Below are positions 12,738-26,400 of a DNA stretch of 64,000 nucleotides, piece after piece. Both the position numbers and the translations under genes were made by a program. Source of the stretch: Pomacea canaliculata (taxonomy: Eukaryota; Mollusca; Gastropoda; Architaenioglossa; Ampullariidae); assembly GCF_003073045.1 (NCBI RefSeq), contig NC_037599.1:2604001-2668000 (forward strand). Direction: 5' to 3'. How positions within the stretch are numbered: the stretch's first letter is position 1; the number at the start of each line of letters is the position of its first letter. Under the pieces are notes generated by a model. The model made no database searches. It saw only the letters and a list, made by a program, of their open reading frames with translations, and was not told the DNA's origin.

Positions 12738-15700
12738 ATGGAAAAAGACGAGACCCAGTCAGCAACGAAAGACGAAAGCCAGCCGATCCCCGAGGAAGCG
12801 AAAGAGCTGAGAATGTCTAGAGGAATGAAACCTGAGCTCGTGATCGATTTTGAAAAACTGAAAACACTATTTGTTTATGACGAGATGGGGAATAAAATAC
12901 GTTTTTCAGATATATACAAGAAGCAAAAGACCATTATCATTCTAACACGAGTAAGTATGAATTAACTTCAATTCCATGATTGCGAGTACGTTTATAAGTA
13001 ATGTATAGTACGTATTTATCATACCCTTCCGCAAATACTTCATGTTTTATAGCTTGACGAACGGGGAAAACTAATATTTGTAACCAAGTTTCTAGTAAAA
13101 TCTGTTTAAGACCAAACCATGAAGTTATTATAGGAGCAGCATTTAGATTAATAATTTCATTTTTAAATTATGTCGCTGGTCAATTTTAATTGTCTCCCTT
13201 AGACCATGGACTTCTATTATAGGGCAAGCATGACAGTAACTTTTTGCCTGCCTTTGACAGAAATGCATTTGACAGGTAGCTTTCATGTGCGTGCGTTATG
13301 TCTTTTTAGGTCTGAGTTTTGATAGGTCTAAAATCTGTACACATATTCCTTAAAACATTTGATGTGTTTCAGCATTTGTTGGACTTTATCACAAAGGAGT
13401 ATGTAGAAGGTGAGAGAAACAATAAAGCCAAACATTATTTTGTTTCCATTTGCTCTTGTCATACTTCTCGCCATTTCAAACAGTTTAACACTGTTTTATT
13501 TCTAGTGGTTTAGGTGAATAACTGTTAAGTAGTCTACATGCTAACTACTGGAGCACATGCTAACTATACTGGAATATAAATTTAAATTAGAATTCTCAGT
13601 ATTGGGTGCCTGCAATAATGATACTTTAGAAAAAAATTATATTTTTACACATTTAATGATATTCTATATTGTGGTGTTTCAGATCTGGCTCTTATTCCAC
13701 TAGAATATTTGCAAGTATGTGACCTTTTTTATTATTAGCATAAAGCATTATATGTATATAATTGCATACATAGCCATTACCTATGCAAACAGTAGTAGGA
13801 AGACATTTTGACAAATTGTTTCCAAATCTTCACACATTTTTACAGGGTTTAAATAATGAATAGTTATCGCTTAGAAATTAACACAAATCTGCTATTTCTC
13901 TGATCACTTTATGTAAAATTGTTTTGCATTATGCTATTTAAATAATTCATATAAAAATCTTGTTACAGAGCACTTTTCTATCCCTTAATAACAACGTTTG
14001 CAGAACTTTTATAATTAGTATAACAATTTCTTCTTCTTTCTCAGGAAGTTGATGTCCGCTTAGTGGTTGTAGGACCAGCTCATTATAAATTTATAAAGGT
14101 ATGTTTACCAACAGGTCATTTGGTGGCACATTTTTGAGTATTTGAACTACATGAGATTCTTATTTCTGTATTTTGACCATAATCCTTGTGATAAAACAGA
14201 CATAGCTCAGTGGTTGGAAAATAAGCAACTGAAGATAAATATGCGCTCATTAGCTGCTTAAGCTAATTGGTTATCAGTGTGACATAGTGTAGCTCCCGTC
14301 CCTATCCTCTTTTTTGACCCAGCTATCTGAGACTGTAGAGGGTGCAGGAAGGCATGGCAGGAGGGTCATCCCCTTACAAAATATGACCCAGATCAAGTGC
14401 TTTAACACCTCACTCCCCTCTAACCATAAGGTCACGTGACTACCTTTACCCTTAAAAACTGTTCATTTCACACATAAACTTGTGAATACATCATATACAT
14501 TGCATTCATTTATATTTGAAATGTCTCTTTAGGTATGATGGAGTGTGAGAATGTTTGTGTTGGCAAGCATGTTTATAATGTAATTCACAAATGAATGGAA
14601 ATGCTCATATCTTTGATCGTGGAATGGCTGGTGGTGCAGTGGCTAAAGTGCCTGTCACCATGACAATGAGAATTGGGTGTCATGGATTCGCATCTTTGAC
14701 ATACCTTTGAATATGACATGATTACAGGACTGAATGTTGGTGGTTTTCTCCGGTTTCCTCCACCATGTGTGTTTGAGAGAATAGTTATGATTTGAGTGAT
14801 GGTGAAGGAATTTATAAGATGCATTTAATGCCTACTGATAAGTGGTGCTCAAATAGCTTTATGTATATAAGCATATCAAGCTTGTCTTTGCTGGTGAGGT
14901 AAGATGTTCTGTAAATAAACAATCTTCAATATTTGGTAAGATCATCTAAAAATTTTTATTCTTAACATTTTATGAAATTAAACATCAAATCTGGTCTGGA
15001 GGAATTGTAGTGCAACTATTACATTCATTTTAATAATTAGTTTTTTTAATGATTCATTTTCATTAGCATTAATAAGATTATGTAAAGCTGACATTCATTT
15101 AAAAGTGATATTTCAAAAATATTCCAAACTGTCTTCTCTCTTTATTGGTATAAATGTGTAGGATTTCAAGAAACTCACAAGATACCAGCAAACAATGTAC
15201 TGTGATCCAGATCGTCAAGTATACAAGACATTAGGATGTATAGAGAAACTTGCATGTGGACCACTGAGTGGTAAGTTAGTCTCAGTTATAAAGGCTCCAC
15301 TTTAAATCATACTGAGGCTATGTAATTATGAGAATGGGCACAGTCATGCGCATACTTGTGTCTTTTATCAGGGAAGTTGGAAGGAAAATGGCTAGTGTAA
15401 GTGGTGCTTATCAGAAAACAGTCAACACAGATGTCTTAAAATTCTAGAACTGGTGGGATTGACACCATACAGACACATATATGCTTCACAGTTCTAGGCA
15501 TTAGTTCCTGACAATCGTCAAAGACAATTGTTACCCTTTTATCCTTCATCATGCTGTGTTCTATCAGTAAAGAAAAATATACTTTTACCAAGATTTCCAG
15601 ACATTTTAGACACCCCGTAGAAACATGTTCTCATTTTTCAGGTAAACAAATATAAATACAATCTTGTTATCAGAAGCCCCGGTATATAAATTCTGTTTAC

Positions 15701-17628
15701 AAGAAATTAAGGCTTTTAATTTCCTACCCCAATATTGGTTTTAGGTCTTGTAATAAGAAATAGGGATATGAAAAATCAAATTTTATGGCAAGTGAGAGAG
15801 ACTGTGTGCATCTGTTTAATGGTTGTATAGGTATAAGATAACGTATGGTTTGGAAACCTGGAGAGTGACAAACCTTGCCAGTGGACCCAGTTTTGGGCAT
15901 CCCCCTTCAGTTGGACTCATGTGGTTCTGATGTGCTTTGCCTCGCTCTCTATTGTTCTTTTCCAAGTCTGCTTTAGTCTCCCAACTCTCCTCTTCTCCAG
16001 AGGGTTCCAGTCAAGTGCCTGCTTGGCAATGGCGTCAGCTGGTTTGTGCAGGGTGTCCTATCCAGCCCCATTTGCGCTTTTTGATGTGTTGGCTAGTGGC
16101 ATTATGGTTGGATCTTTTCCACAGGCTGCTGTTGGAGATCTTTTCAGGCCATCTTATTCCCAGAATATGGCGTAGGCATCGGTAGGTAAAGATCTGGAGC
16201 TTGTTGTTGATTGTGTTTGTCAGTCTCCAGGTTTCAGAACCATACAGTAGGACTGCCTTCACACTGGTGTTGAAGATGCAGGTCTTACTGCTGAAGGATA
16301 ATGCTCAGGAGTTCCAGATGGGGCGTAGGCTGTTGAAAGCATGCCTGGCCTTGTTGATATGGCTTTTGATGTCATCATCTGCTCCACCGTCCTTGTTGAC
16401 AATGATCCCCAGATACATGAAGTGGTCTATTTGCAGGATGTTCTCTCCTTGAAGTTGGATTGGGAGTTCCTGCTTGTTGATTCTCATCACTCTGGTCTTC
16501 TTTTTGTTGACCTTTAAGCCAGCCTTCGCTGCTTCCTCTGCTAGCTTGCTCAGTTTGGTCTGTGCATGTTGTTGCTGGTGAGACAGAAGACTGATGTCAT
16601 CTGCAAAGTCCAGGTCCTCTAGCTGTTTGGTGAAGGTCCACTGGATACCGGTGTTGTTGTCTTGGGTTGTCTTGTGTATAATCAGTAATTTTACTCATAC
16701 ATAATACAGTACATTAGTGAATTATAAAGTAATTGTTGTTACGTGTTTATCTTCTTCTACATCATGGTCATATAATTGATAATTCTGCAGGTGTTATCAA
16801 GTGTGAAAACATTATCTAGAGAAACTTAGCATAAAACATAACAGCTCTGTCTTCCCTTTAATTTCCCTCTTTCTTTCCACTTCTTCTTTTTTGACCTCCA
16901 TATACCCATTTCATCATTTACAATCTTCTCTAGGTTTTTTCATATCCTTAATCCATCCAGTCTTCTCACAAGTCTTTGAGCTTTACTTTGGGCTATTTTG
17001 AACCTGTCAGTGGACAAACTTTCTTGTGAGCATTTTTAGTTCATGTTGGTACAGTACTAAACTTCTCCATTGTTGTGTGACAGACAGCAAGCACATAAAA
17101 TCTGGAGCATGGGCAGGAACGTTAAAGAGTGTGTGGCGAGCCATTCAGTACCAGGAGTTTCAGGGGGATGTCAAGCAACAGGGAGGAGCATTCATTTTAG
17201 GACCTGGTATGGGATAATTCTTTATGTAGCTGGAGCACAAGGAATATGCCAATGCTGTGTATTCAAAACTTGGTTTAAAAAATGCACAAGGTGGAAAAAT
17301 GGTTGTTCTCCTAAACTAATCTTCAAAAAATGTTGCAGGCCAGATGTAACATGAGGTAATGCAGAGGATTTCATAAATGTTTCAATGACATTACCTTCAG
17401 CTAACAATCTTTGTTTTTGTCATTGAGCTTATTATGATTTTTCCTGTCATTGGGGTAATTTTCCAGAAAAGATTGTGACCGACTCAAAATCTGCTTTCAG
17501 GAGAGGAAGTGCACTTTTCTCACTTAGATGAATCATCAACAGATCACACGAACATTAATGAGTTGCTGAGGGAGGCTGGAGTGCATCCAGTCAACTTTCC
17601 CAAGGACAAGCCAGTCATCCATATCTAA
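12738..17628 (+). CDS. PRXL2C: Peroxiredoxin-like 2C (AhpC/TSA domain protein AAED1)
   Basis: Exons 12738-12950, 13373-13409, 13683-13714, 14045-14098, 15162-15270, 17084-17206, 17501-17628; all phases fit, giving 231 residues (human about 226). The thioredoxin-fold protein aligns over its whole length with human PRXL2C: FSDIYKKQKTIIILTRH, KEYVEDLALIPLEYLQ, VDVRLVVVGPAHYKFIK, YCDPDRQVYKTLG, FQGDVKQQGGAFILGPG and the C-terminus PVIHI. The start is the first ATG in frame with the conserved region, preceded by a charged, poorly conserved stretch. Oddity: after RH the exon at 13373 reads LLDFITKEYVED, where the human protein as I recall it has a CxxC (FLCYICKEYVEDL). Both expected redox cysteines are Asp and Thr here. 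Three other Cys lie in exon 5. The sixth intron carries a LINE piece. Function in animals is poorly defined. Confidence 0.93.
14626..14705 (+). repeat. SINE fragment (tRNA-like head)
   Basis: Begins GGCTGGTGGTGCAGTGGCTA and continues with GCCTGTCACC, matching the head of the SINEs at 53650, 56027 and 61648. A GGATTCGCATC resembles a B box. It lies in the fourth PRXL2C intron. Confidence 0.6.
15871..16680 (-). mobile_element. Non-LTR retrotransposon fragment (RTE-like reverse transcriptase 3' part)
   Basis: Read on the minus strand it encodes the C-terminal part of a reverse transcriptase: FADD in a LDFADDISLLSH context (about 16596-16607), then VNKKKTRVMRIN, MYLGIIVNKDGGADDDIK, LLYGSETWRLT and KWGWIGH. 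One in-frame stop follows RPIWNS, so the copy is dead. It is 5'-truncated and lies antisense in the sixth PRXL2C intron. The 3' end shares GCCAGTGGACCCAGTTTT (plus-strand reading) with the small copy at 26773. The clade is a guess. Confidence 0.85.
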
Positions 17629-20085
17629 ATGAATAATAGACAGTGTAATCTTGTAGAAAACTTCTTTGACAAGGAGTTGACAGTATAGTGTAATCCTGTA
17701 GTAACTTTGACAATTGTGGGAATAGTTGGGGTTTGAGTACAACTGGCACTGCATGGAGAAATTGGATGGATTTTTAATTAAATTATATATGCCTGAGCTG
17801 GTATATTTTGCACGTATGATGAGCAAGCTATTTGTATGTAATTCTTTGTGATAAGGCAACAGATCTTCTATTTAAAAATGTATAGGCAAAATTAACTAAA
17901 TTAACTAAAAAACTAAATGGCAGATCTTCAACTTTTGAAGAGTGTGTCAAGCATGGTACAGATTCTTTTAATGTGGAAAAGCCTTTAAGAAAATTTTGTG
18001 ATTTGTTGCCTTCCCACTGTCAGGTAAGAAAAATTGTTTAAACAACAGTATGAGAAATATCATTCTTTGTTTACACATGTAATAATATTTATGAACCTTT
18101 TGTGGTAATAATAATAATAAATGCAAAATTTGTAAAATGCATACTCACACTCCTAAGGAGCATGCTCTTAGCGCCTGAGAACAAGAACAAAACATGGACA
18201 GCACCAAGAGATTAGAAAACAAACAAATAACATATGAACTATTAAAGAATAAATAACAGTACTAATAAAGAATTGAATCAAAGACAGAAAATGCAAAGAG
18301 GAACCAAATAATAAGAACAAGAACTGAGGGTAACATGATATAACAAAAGGAAAGGGTGTGAAAAAGGACTAGCATTGTATTCCATTTTCAAACTACCTAA
18401 AAAAAAACTTGATACAAAGATTAATCCAAAATGTACATCAAATCAACATAGACTATATGCATTTTTTAGCAGGCGTTCTGTAAAGCATCTTCAAGTATTA
18501 TTTTTTAATATTACATGTGATTTTAGTTTGTTGTTTTATGCTGTGCCAGTAACTAGGGCTATATCATGGAAATTTATGATTTTAGAGGCACACAGTTAAA
18601 AATACATTGCATCACATTTGTCATCTTAAAAATCTTCATAATACATAGTATCAAATTTCATGTTTTTGGAGGGTTTTATATGTGCATTCGTGTGTGTGTG
18701 TGTGGTGTCTGATATTGAAGTGACAAAGCTTCTGTTTTCCCAAGGGCAGTACAGTAGTACGTACAGTTCTGGCTGCCATTTGATACAACCATTAAATGAT
18801 TAAACTATTAGACTGCTGCGCTGTTTGATTTGGCTGCTGCCAAGAGTCGGTTTGACCACATCTACGATCCATTCACCTCCCAAAATAAGGAAACTTTGAT
18901 GTAATTTTGTTATGCTGTTAAAGCATAAGATATTTCCTTGCAATTTAGATAGTTGCAACTTTTTTTTTATTAAAGATTGTAACCCTGCTGTGCATGTTCA
19001 TCTCTTACATTTTGTCAGTTGTTGTGTGCAGTGTAAAGTAACGATGCCAATCTTACACAGTGATCACCGATGATGATGAGCAACTTCTCTCATTAGTGGT
19101 TCAACCGATCATTAGCTATGGTCAAATTGGTAAATGATTGACTGAACCCTACAATTTTTCTCTGGATTGTGGCACCTATTTTTGGGGATAAAGGCCTCAC
19201 CTTTGTACAGGGATGGGGAATGTCCAGCCTGCAGAATGTATAAGGCCCACCAAATTATTTATATGGTCTCTGACCCTGCAAAGTTCATCATAGGCAGAAC
19301 TCGAAATTCACAATTTGAAGACCTTTTTTTTCTTAGCAACATATTTTAAGTAAATCACAATAATAATGTACATTTTGAGATAAGTGAATGTGTTCCTCAC
19401 CCCTACCTCGATCAGAAGCTCACCACAGTAACCATCATGGACTAGAATTACAATAGTTATACATGGTAATTTTTGCCCCTGAACATTGAAAACATGTACA
19501 TTTATATTCATTTAAACATTTTCTTGAGGGGTGGGGTGGAGGATTACCTAAGTGCTTATTCCTAATTCTCTGCCATTAAATTTTTATTTGTTAACCTCGA
19601 GAGTTGTTTAAAATACATAAGCTGGTTTTAATTTGAGGTTGGATTTACCGAAATGCAGTGGCTACATGACCCGTATGGGCAGCATTTCTCCTATTCTCTA
19701 CCAGTAACTTTCCTTGTGTTTATTGTGAACACGCAAATAGTGGCAAAAACATGAGGAAAACTGACATAGACAAAAGCACTTTGTGAAGACAAAGTATTTT
19801 ATCAGTTTTCCCTTACCCCAACCATCCCTTATTTTGGCCTACTTTTCAATTTCATGACCCAGGCCATGAAGAACCCGAACTGACGCTAGTCTCGATCGGT
19901 ATTTGGATGATGTAGTTTGGCGCTAAACTTTACACATGTCTGCACATGTCTGTCGTCGCTTGCACTTGTAAGAAAAGCCGATGAACACTCTCTTTACATC
20001 TCACAAATCGCCTCTTTTCCCAAAGTAGCCGCATTTTACACATTATTTACTACGTTCTGCTTTTTTGAAGCAAAACAGGTTTATC
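17629..20085. other. PRXL2C 3' UTR and spacer to CDC14
   Basis: AT-rich sequence without coding signals. It contains an interspersed repeat at about 18107-18370 and a short GT run near 18692. No clear AATAAA lies close to the PRXL2C stop, so the end of that mRNA is uncertain. Confidence 0.45.
18107..18370 (+). repeat. Interspersed repeat, unclassified (copy 1)
   Basis: A run of AAT units leads into AAGGAGCATGCTCTTAGCGC and GAGAACAAGA...ACATGGACAGCA. A diverged version of the same order occurs at 29430-29700. No terminal repeats were recognised. Confidence 0.5.
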
Positions 20086-20088
20086 ATT

Positions 20089-20156
20089 GGTCAAAGTTCA
20101 AATCGTCATGACGACAGAAGTCACGATAGTCACCATTGGTCGAATAAAGTCACGTG
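20089..20156 (+). promoter_or_regulatory. CDC14 promoter elements: two inverted CCAAT boxes and an E-box
   Basis: CATTGGTC occurs twice (near 20087 and 20135; CCAAT on the other strand). CACGTG lies at 20151-20156, about 290 bases before the CDC14 ATG. The surrounding sequence has more CpG than the gene body. A short uORF (MAVLCPNP, 20188-20214) follows. Confidence 0.5.
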
Positions 20157-20447
20157 CTTTTTCCTGTGCGGTTCCTCAGGTTCAAACATGGCTGTCTTGT
20201 GTCCTAATCCATAGTTTGTTTCTGCACATCGCTGGTAGGACTGGGGGACGTTTTTATTTTTCTTTTATACTTTTATTTTTTAAAAAATTGTTGTCGTACA
20301 AAGACAAGGACAACGGATCGAGTGTTCAGCGCGTCTAAAGCCATCGTGAAAGGGGACTAGCGTTCCCCAGTCGCTGGACTTAGACAGGCTGTTGCCGATC
20401 AGCGATCACTACCGCGTCCTCTTGTTTTTCAAAGTCGACTCTAAATT

Positions 20448-23400
20448 ATGGCTGATGACCACGATGTTATTGGAAGTGCTTCGGAATTCATTAAGGGTAA
20501 GTTCAGTAGTTTGTTTGTTAAGAAGTTTAGATACTGTTTAGCGTTGCCTGAATGTTTTGATCGTTGTGTGTCCATAGTCACAGGGTGGAAGCCTGAGAAG
20601 GAATGCGAATGCATTTCTTCTGTTGTATAACAGATGCATTCACACGAATCAACAGGTGGTCATTGCAGATATATTAATCGTCCACAAATCGGATAGGATC
20701 TGGTGAAATCTTTTGATAATAGGTTTAAGTAAAAAAGTTGTTTAAACTAGCAAAATGCTTAGCAACCGAGTCCAAAGCAATTATTTACTTAACATGGCGC
20801 CCCCATTTTAAAATTAAATCTGTGGTTAAACGGTGTACTTTCACCACCATTTCCAGTGCTATGAATATCCTGAAGTTTAGCATAAAAAGCGAACGAATTT
20901 AACAAATAGTTTCGGTTCTATATGTTTTGCATTATTTTATTGAATAACATGTCATATTTACGTCATCTTACCGCATATCAAGAATCAGCATACAGCAGTA
21001 GGCGTTTTTATTTTTGGCTGTAAAGCTTAAATGGTTCACATCAGCGTGAGACTGCCAATAAATGAATTATATATATATTTCAAGAATAAGTTTAATTTGT
21101 ACACAGATGGCAAGTAAATCAGATTTGTTATCGCAGACATCTGCCTATGTCATTTTGTTTATAATTATCCTCAATTATTTTACGCATTAAATGCCATGTT
21201 TATTGATGTTTCTTGTATTTTATAAATAATAAACAGGTTTTTGTCATTTTTTCTTTATAGGGCTCAAGATCTTTAGTTCTTAGCTACTGATTTACCTTTA
21301 CACTAAATGACTAATACAGCCTTAGTATAAGTGACAACATTTTTATTTAAATAAAATATCTTATTTCCAAAATGTGCATTTCATTTTAGCGTTTTTATTT
21401 TATTTCAGAACGATTGTACTTTGCAACATTGCGTACTCGGCCCAAGTCTACTGCCCACACTCATTACTTCAGTACCGATGATGAATTGGTTTATGAAAAG
21501 TAAGTATGTCAGAAATTATTATACATGATTTATAAATGCTTATCACTTCAGTGCATGTTCTGCTAATCCAAATTTAGCTGTAATCAGAACATGCTCATAC
21601 AAAGTTCAATGTGTCAATTTTAATTCAAATAGGATGAGCTAGGTGTCGATGCTAAAAGTCGGTAACAGTTGTAGCTGAGGTGCTGCTTATGCAAGCAGAG
21701 AGCAGTGTGTTAGTTGGTTCATATCATGGGATTCCTTAAGAACTTTTTTATTTTTATTGTTAGGAAGTTCATATTTAGAAAATCCTAACAGTTACAAGAA
21801 CTAAATTACATCTTTGAATGAATTCCGCTGGCTTCTCCAGGTTTCAGAAACACCACATGCTTTTCCTGAGTTGATCTTTTACATAATTGCAACAAGTAGC
21901 AACATAGAGCTTTTATGATTTGATTGTGATCAAACAAATGATGTGAATTTCAGTAGTTGTTGTGTATACCTTATACATGGATGTAGTGCACGATGTGAAT
22001 GTAGAATTGCCAGCAAGAAGAGGATGTACATTTGTAGGCATTGATAAAAAAAAAAAGATAACCCAGTTTTGGGCTCTATTTTTAAATAACTTTTGTGAGG
22101 GCATATGAAGCGTTACTGTTACTGAGTGACCAGAAAGTGTAAAGAAAACGGAAGTTATACGCTCAAGAGTACTTGATGTAAGGAATAAACAGTGTGTTTT
22201 TAATTCCTACAGTCATATTTCCAGATAAGCCCATTTCCTTATCAGATGTTCTAGTGCAGAATACTGTTAGATCCATGGGTAATGCAGGTTATCTGTCCTT
22301 GTTTCTATCTGTCACTCTCACATACAAACACTCTCACCGACCCCTTGTACAAGTATGTTCTACTTTTACTATCACATCGTCTGTTATAAGTGCCTTGATG
22401 GTTTAAAAAGAGTTCATATCTGAAAGATAAAACAATTTGTACATCACAGATTTATTTTAAAGTTACCATTTCCATGTGTGCAATAATTCTTAAAGATTTC
22501 CAGTGACACTAATGGGCTATTGCTGGAAGCATATCTCTAAAAATAAAGAGAATAATCTTTGTTTATATATTTTCAGCTTCTATGCAGATTTTGGACCATT
22601 GAACCTTGCAAATCTATACCGCTACTGTTGTAAAGTTAACAAGAAGTTGAAGGTATGGTGCATTTTAAAAGAAAATTTAGATTTGTGTGTGCAGCCAGTA
22701 GTTTCTTTTTAAGTAGAAAAATACATGTTTGGAGAAGTTTAACTAAGCAAAACATGCTTTGGGATAGTGTGAGTTGAGAGATAGTGGAAAGGAAAGATCT
22801 AAGAAAAATTTTGAGAAGCCTGTTGTTGAAAGTTATAAGTTAGCATTATTATAATTCTCTGAGTGCTGTAATTGTTGCTCTGTGAAAAAAATGGATTGTA
22901 TTTAAAGATATTTTCCTATGCTTTTTGTAGAAAAACTTCTGTATATCTAAAGTTAACACTAATTTTAAGTTCAGATATTAATAAAGTATATCTAGCAGAT
23001 AATCAGTAATGTTAGTAAACTGATCCAAATTACAGGTCTAGACTATTCACCTTAGGAGTACCTTTTTAATGTTAAAATTTGTTGTCTAGCATAAACTAGT
23101 CTTTTCAAAGCATTGAATATTTTTATTAACTTTTATTTATATATTTATTTTATTTTCCTCATATGATTGAGAAAAAAAGGATGGTCATATAATAATGGTG
23201 GTTTATTTATTGCTGACAGCATGTAATGAACACACATTGTAGGCAGTTGATGATATATCACAAAACATACACATTGGCATAGCAGCCAGAGTAGCCACCA
23301 AGTCTGAGCATCAACAATTAATAATTTTTGTGACTTACCTGGAGAACTGGTGTAGTTTTAATCTGTGCAGGTTTTATCACTGACTGATAAGGGTGATATT

Positions 23401-26400
23401 GAAACAACTGCCTTTTGAGTCATTTGTTGACTTATTATTTGTAATACATTGTTTGTAGTTGGAAATCCAAGCTGTTTCACTCTAGCCTGTTAATTTCCCC
23501 CCACCGCTCCCCACAGATAGTGCATGTTGGAAATCTTAATGACTTGTTTACTTCCAGCTGTGTTATGTTCATGAGTGATATTTCACAGCCTCTGATATAT
23601 CAGGTGATAGTCCATTCACAAAGCTGCACGTGTTTTGGTTTTGAGCTGGTGGTTACTGTGTATGTTTTGATGCATTAATTTGTCAGCGAGAAAGATAATG
23701 ATAGTGGAGATCTAGGTTTGTGCAAAAGTTTTTCAAGTTTGCTAGGAGTTTTTTGTTTGTTTTTGGAGACAAGCAAAGACTAATTTTAAACTGGATGTAT
23801 TTTACACCTTTGTGCTTAATTTTATGTTATTTAGTTGTGCCTTTGATGTTTTCAGAATTTTTAGGATTTGCCTGTCAGTGAACTAATCTTATAGGTGTCA
23901 ATTTTTTTCCCATTGAGTCTTTGGCACAGTATGAGTGAAAACACACATGAATGTGTGTGCTTGTGCATGTATACATGCACGTTGGCTTACACCAGAACAA
24001 ATAGGTTGTCAGTCTGTGTTCTAGATAAGTAAGTTTCCTGAAGCCCTTAAATGGTATGCATTTACTTGTATCTCATTGTGCTAAGTACATGTACCAGAAT
24101 GGGAATAAGGAAGGAAACTTAAAGTCATTGTCCTTGCGTATGAACTGACATCATTTTTCCATTCTCCATTTATTTAATAACATCAGTTTACATGCTTAAC
24201 TTCAGCTTAAAGATGAGGAAATGGGGAATTCAGGGTCTTGTAACTTTTAGATAGTTTCAAGTTGCCTTGATCTATTTAAACTTTATAAGAAGAAGGGTAA
24301 TCATTAATTGGGGTTTTGTTGCAGTCCTTCTCTTTGGCCAAAAAGAGAATTGTCCACTATACAAGTTTTGATGCTAGAAAAAGAGCCAATGCTGCATTTT
24401 TGATAGCCTCATATGCTGTGAGTAATGTTTTACTTATGTAATCACAAGAGGTTGGAAAATGTTAGTGATATGGTGTCTTGAATGCTGTCACAAGTACCAT
24501 CAGCTTAGTTTCTCTAGTTTGATTTGTAAAAACTAAAATTGGGTTTTTTAGATTTTTTTTGCCATAACTTCATCCACTTTTGAGAAATTGGATAAGAGTC
24601 AGTCTTTGGTTGTTTACTAATATAAAGGTGTAACAGCTGAAAAAACGTCAACAGTGGTTTTATACCCTTATAAATTTTCTTTTAGATAATCTACTTAAAA
24701 AAGACACCAGAGGAAGCCTACAAACCTCTTGTTGCGGGGTCCAACCCACCTTTTCTACCTTTCAGGTAAGACAAGCTTGACATGAAAGTCAGGATATAAA
24801 TATTCTCTAGAAGGAAAGCATACATGAATTGGCAGGGCCTGTGGGAGAGTTTTTAATCTAAAACCCCTCAGTGGCATGTCAAGTCCTTAATGTTTTTAAG
24901 CTCTTTCTAGTGTTGATCATTTGTTTACATGCTTACAGTCCTTAACATTTTCTGAATTTTGATATCTGAAGCTACTGGTATATCCTATCATCATTATTGA
25001 TGCCTTCACGAACGTGACTATTTTGGACAGGACTGTTCTTTTCCTTTTTGCTTTGAATGTAAATATTAGATCCAAAGAATAAGAACAGAATGGGGAAGAA
25101 GTTGCATTTGGAAAACTTTCCTGGATATCCAAATTGTATAAATGGCATAAATCAAAATCAAGGATTTAAGTTTTTCATTTAAGCAAAAAACAGAAAAGAC
25201 TTCTTTTTAGCTATTTGTTTTTCAAGGTGCAGCCACGGATGTAAAAGGTTGTGATCTGTGCCTTATTTTATGATCTTAATGATAAACTCAGGTCTGTCAA
25301 CTGACATTGCCTGATAAAAGAAGCTTTTTTTTATAAGGGTTAATGGTTTTGCTTGCTTTGAAAAAAATTCAAAATTTTATGCTCAGAAATGAGCCACTTT
25401 TTGGGTGTCATTCTGTTAATGTATAAAGCAACGCAGTTCACAGGTCAGTTTCATAAATGCTTATCATTTATTATCTAATTGGAACAATGATTTTCATTGA
25501 GGTGGTTGAAGAATTTGTGGTGAAGATGTACAAAATAAGTCAGACTTAAACCCAGTAGCAAAGAAAAGAAAAATCACTACCATGTTTCTACTCATTGGAA
25601 AACTTGCTTTGGAAAATATAGCTAATCATGCATAAGGTGTAAATACAATTTTTTTTTTTTTTGAGTTTTACTCAAGGGCAAAATTAATAACATAAAAACA
25701 AAAAAGATATGTAAGTCTTTGAATTTCATTTTTTAAGCCATGACTTACCTTAAGTTTGACACAGTAGAAAAGTCTTGTTGCCTGCCTTCTGCTTGAAAAA
25801 AGCGTAGGTTTTCATATTCTGATGTGTTATGCTACTTAACATCATCTTAGTTTTACCATTGTTTTTTTTTTTTCCATTCCACTGGTTTAAAGTCAAATAA
25901 CTTAAAATAAATTGAGACAAGTTTTAAACTTTTTTTGTAATATAAGTCATTAGAAGTGGACTGCATTTACTTGTGTGATATATATATATTTTTAATAGTT
26001 GGAACTACTACTTTGAAACTCCTGCATGCTAGTCTTCTTAAGAGCTGTGAAGCAGTATAGTCTCCTAACTGCTGCTGCAACCATGAAAAAAAGTGGGACC
26101 CTGACACAATTCTTGACCACATTTTAAAACACACGATAGCCAAATAAAGAAGACTCATTGTATGTAGCATTCTTGGCTAGGGCCAAGGCATATGACTTAG
26201 CTATGCCTTCCAAATGTAAATTTTGTAAAGTTGCAACTTTTACGTGACCCTTTGACCCTCTGCAAAGTTTTCCTGTCATTGGGCAAGGTCATTACATGTT
26301 GATATGTGGCCTCCATGCCAGACTCCTAGCAAAGTTTATTTTTGGAGGGAGAAGGGGAGGAGGTATTCATGTCTACCATATGTGTAGGCAGCTTAGGTCT

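Noticed and set aside
12569-12820. 83-codon frame overlapping the PRXL2C start
   Set aside because: It is out of frame with the conserved protein and covers the CRE/E-box promoter region.
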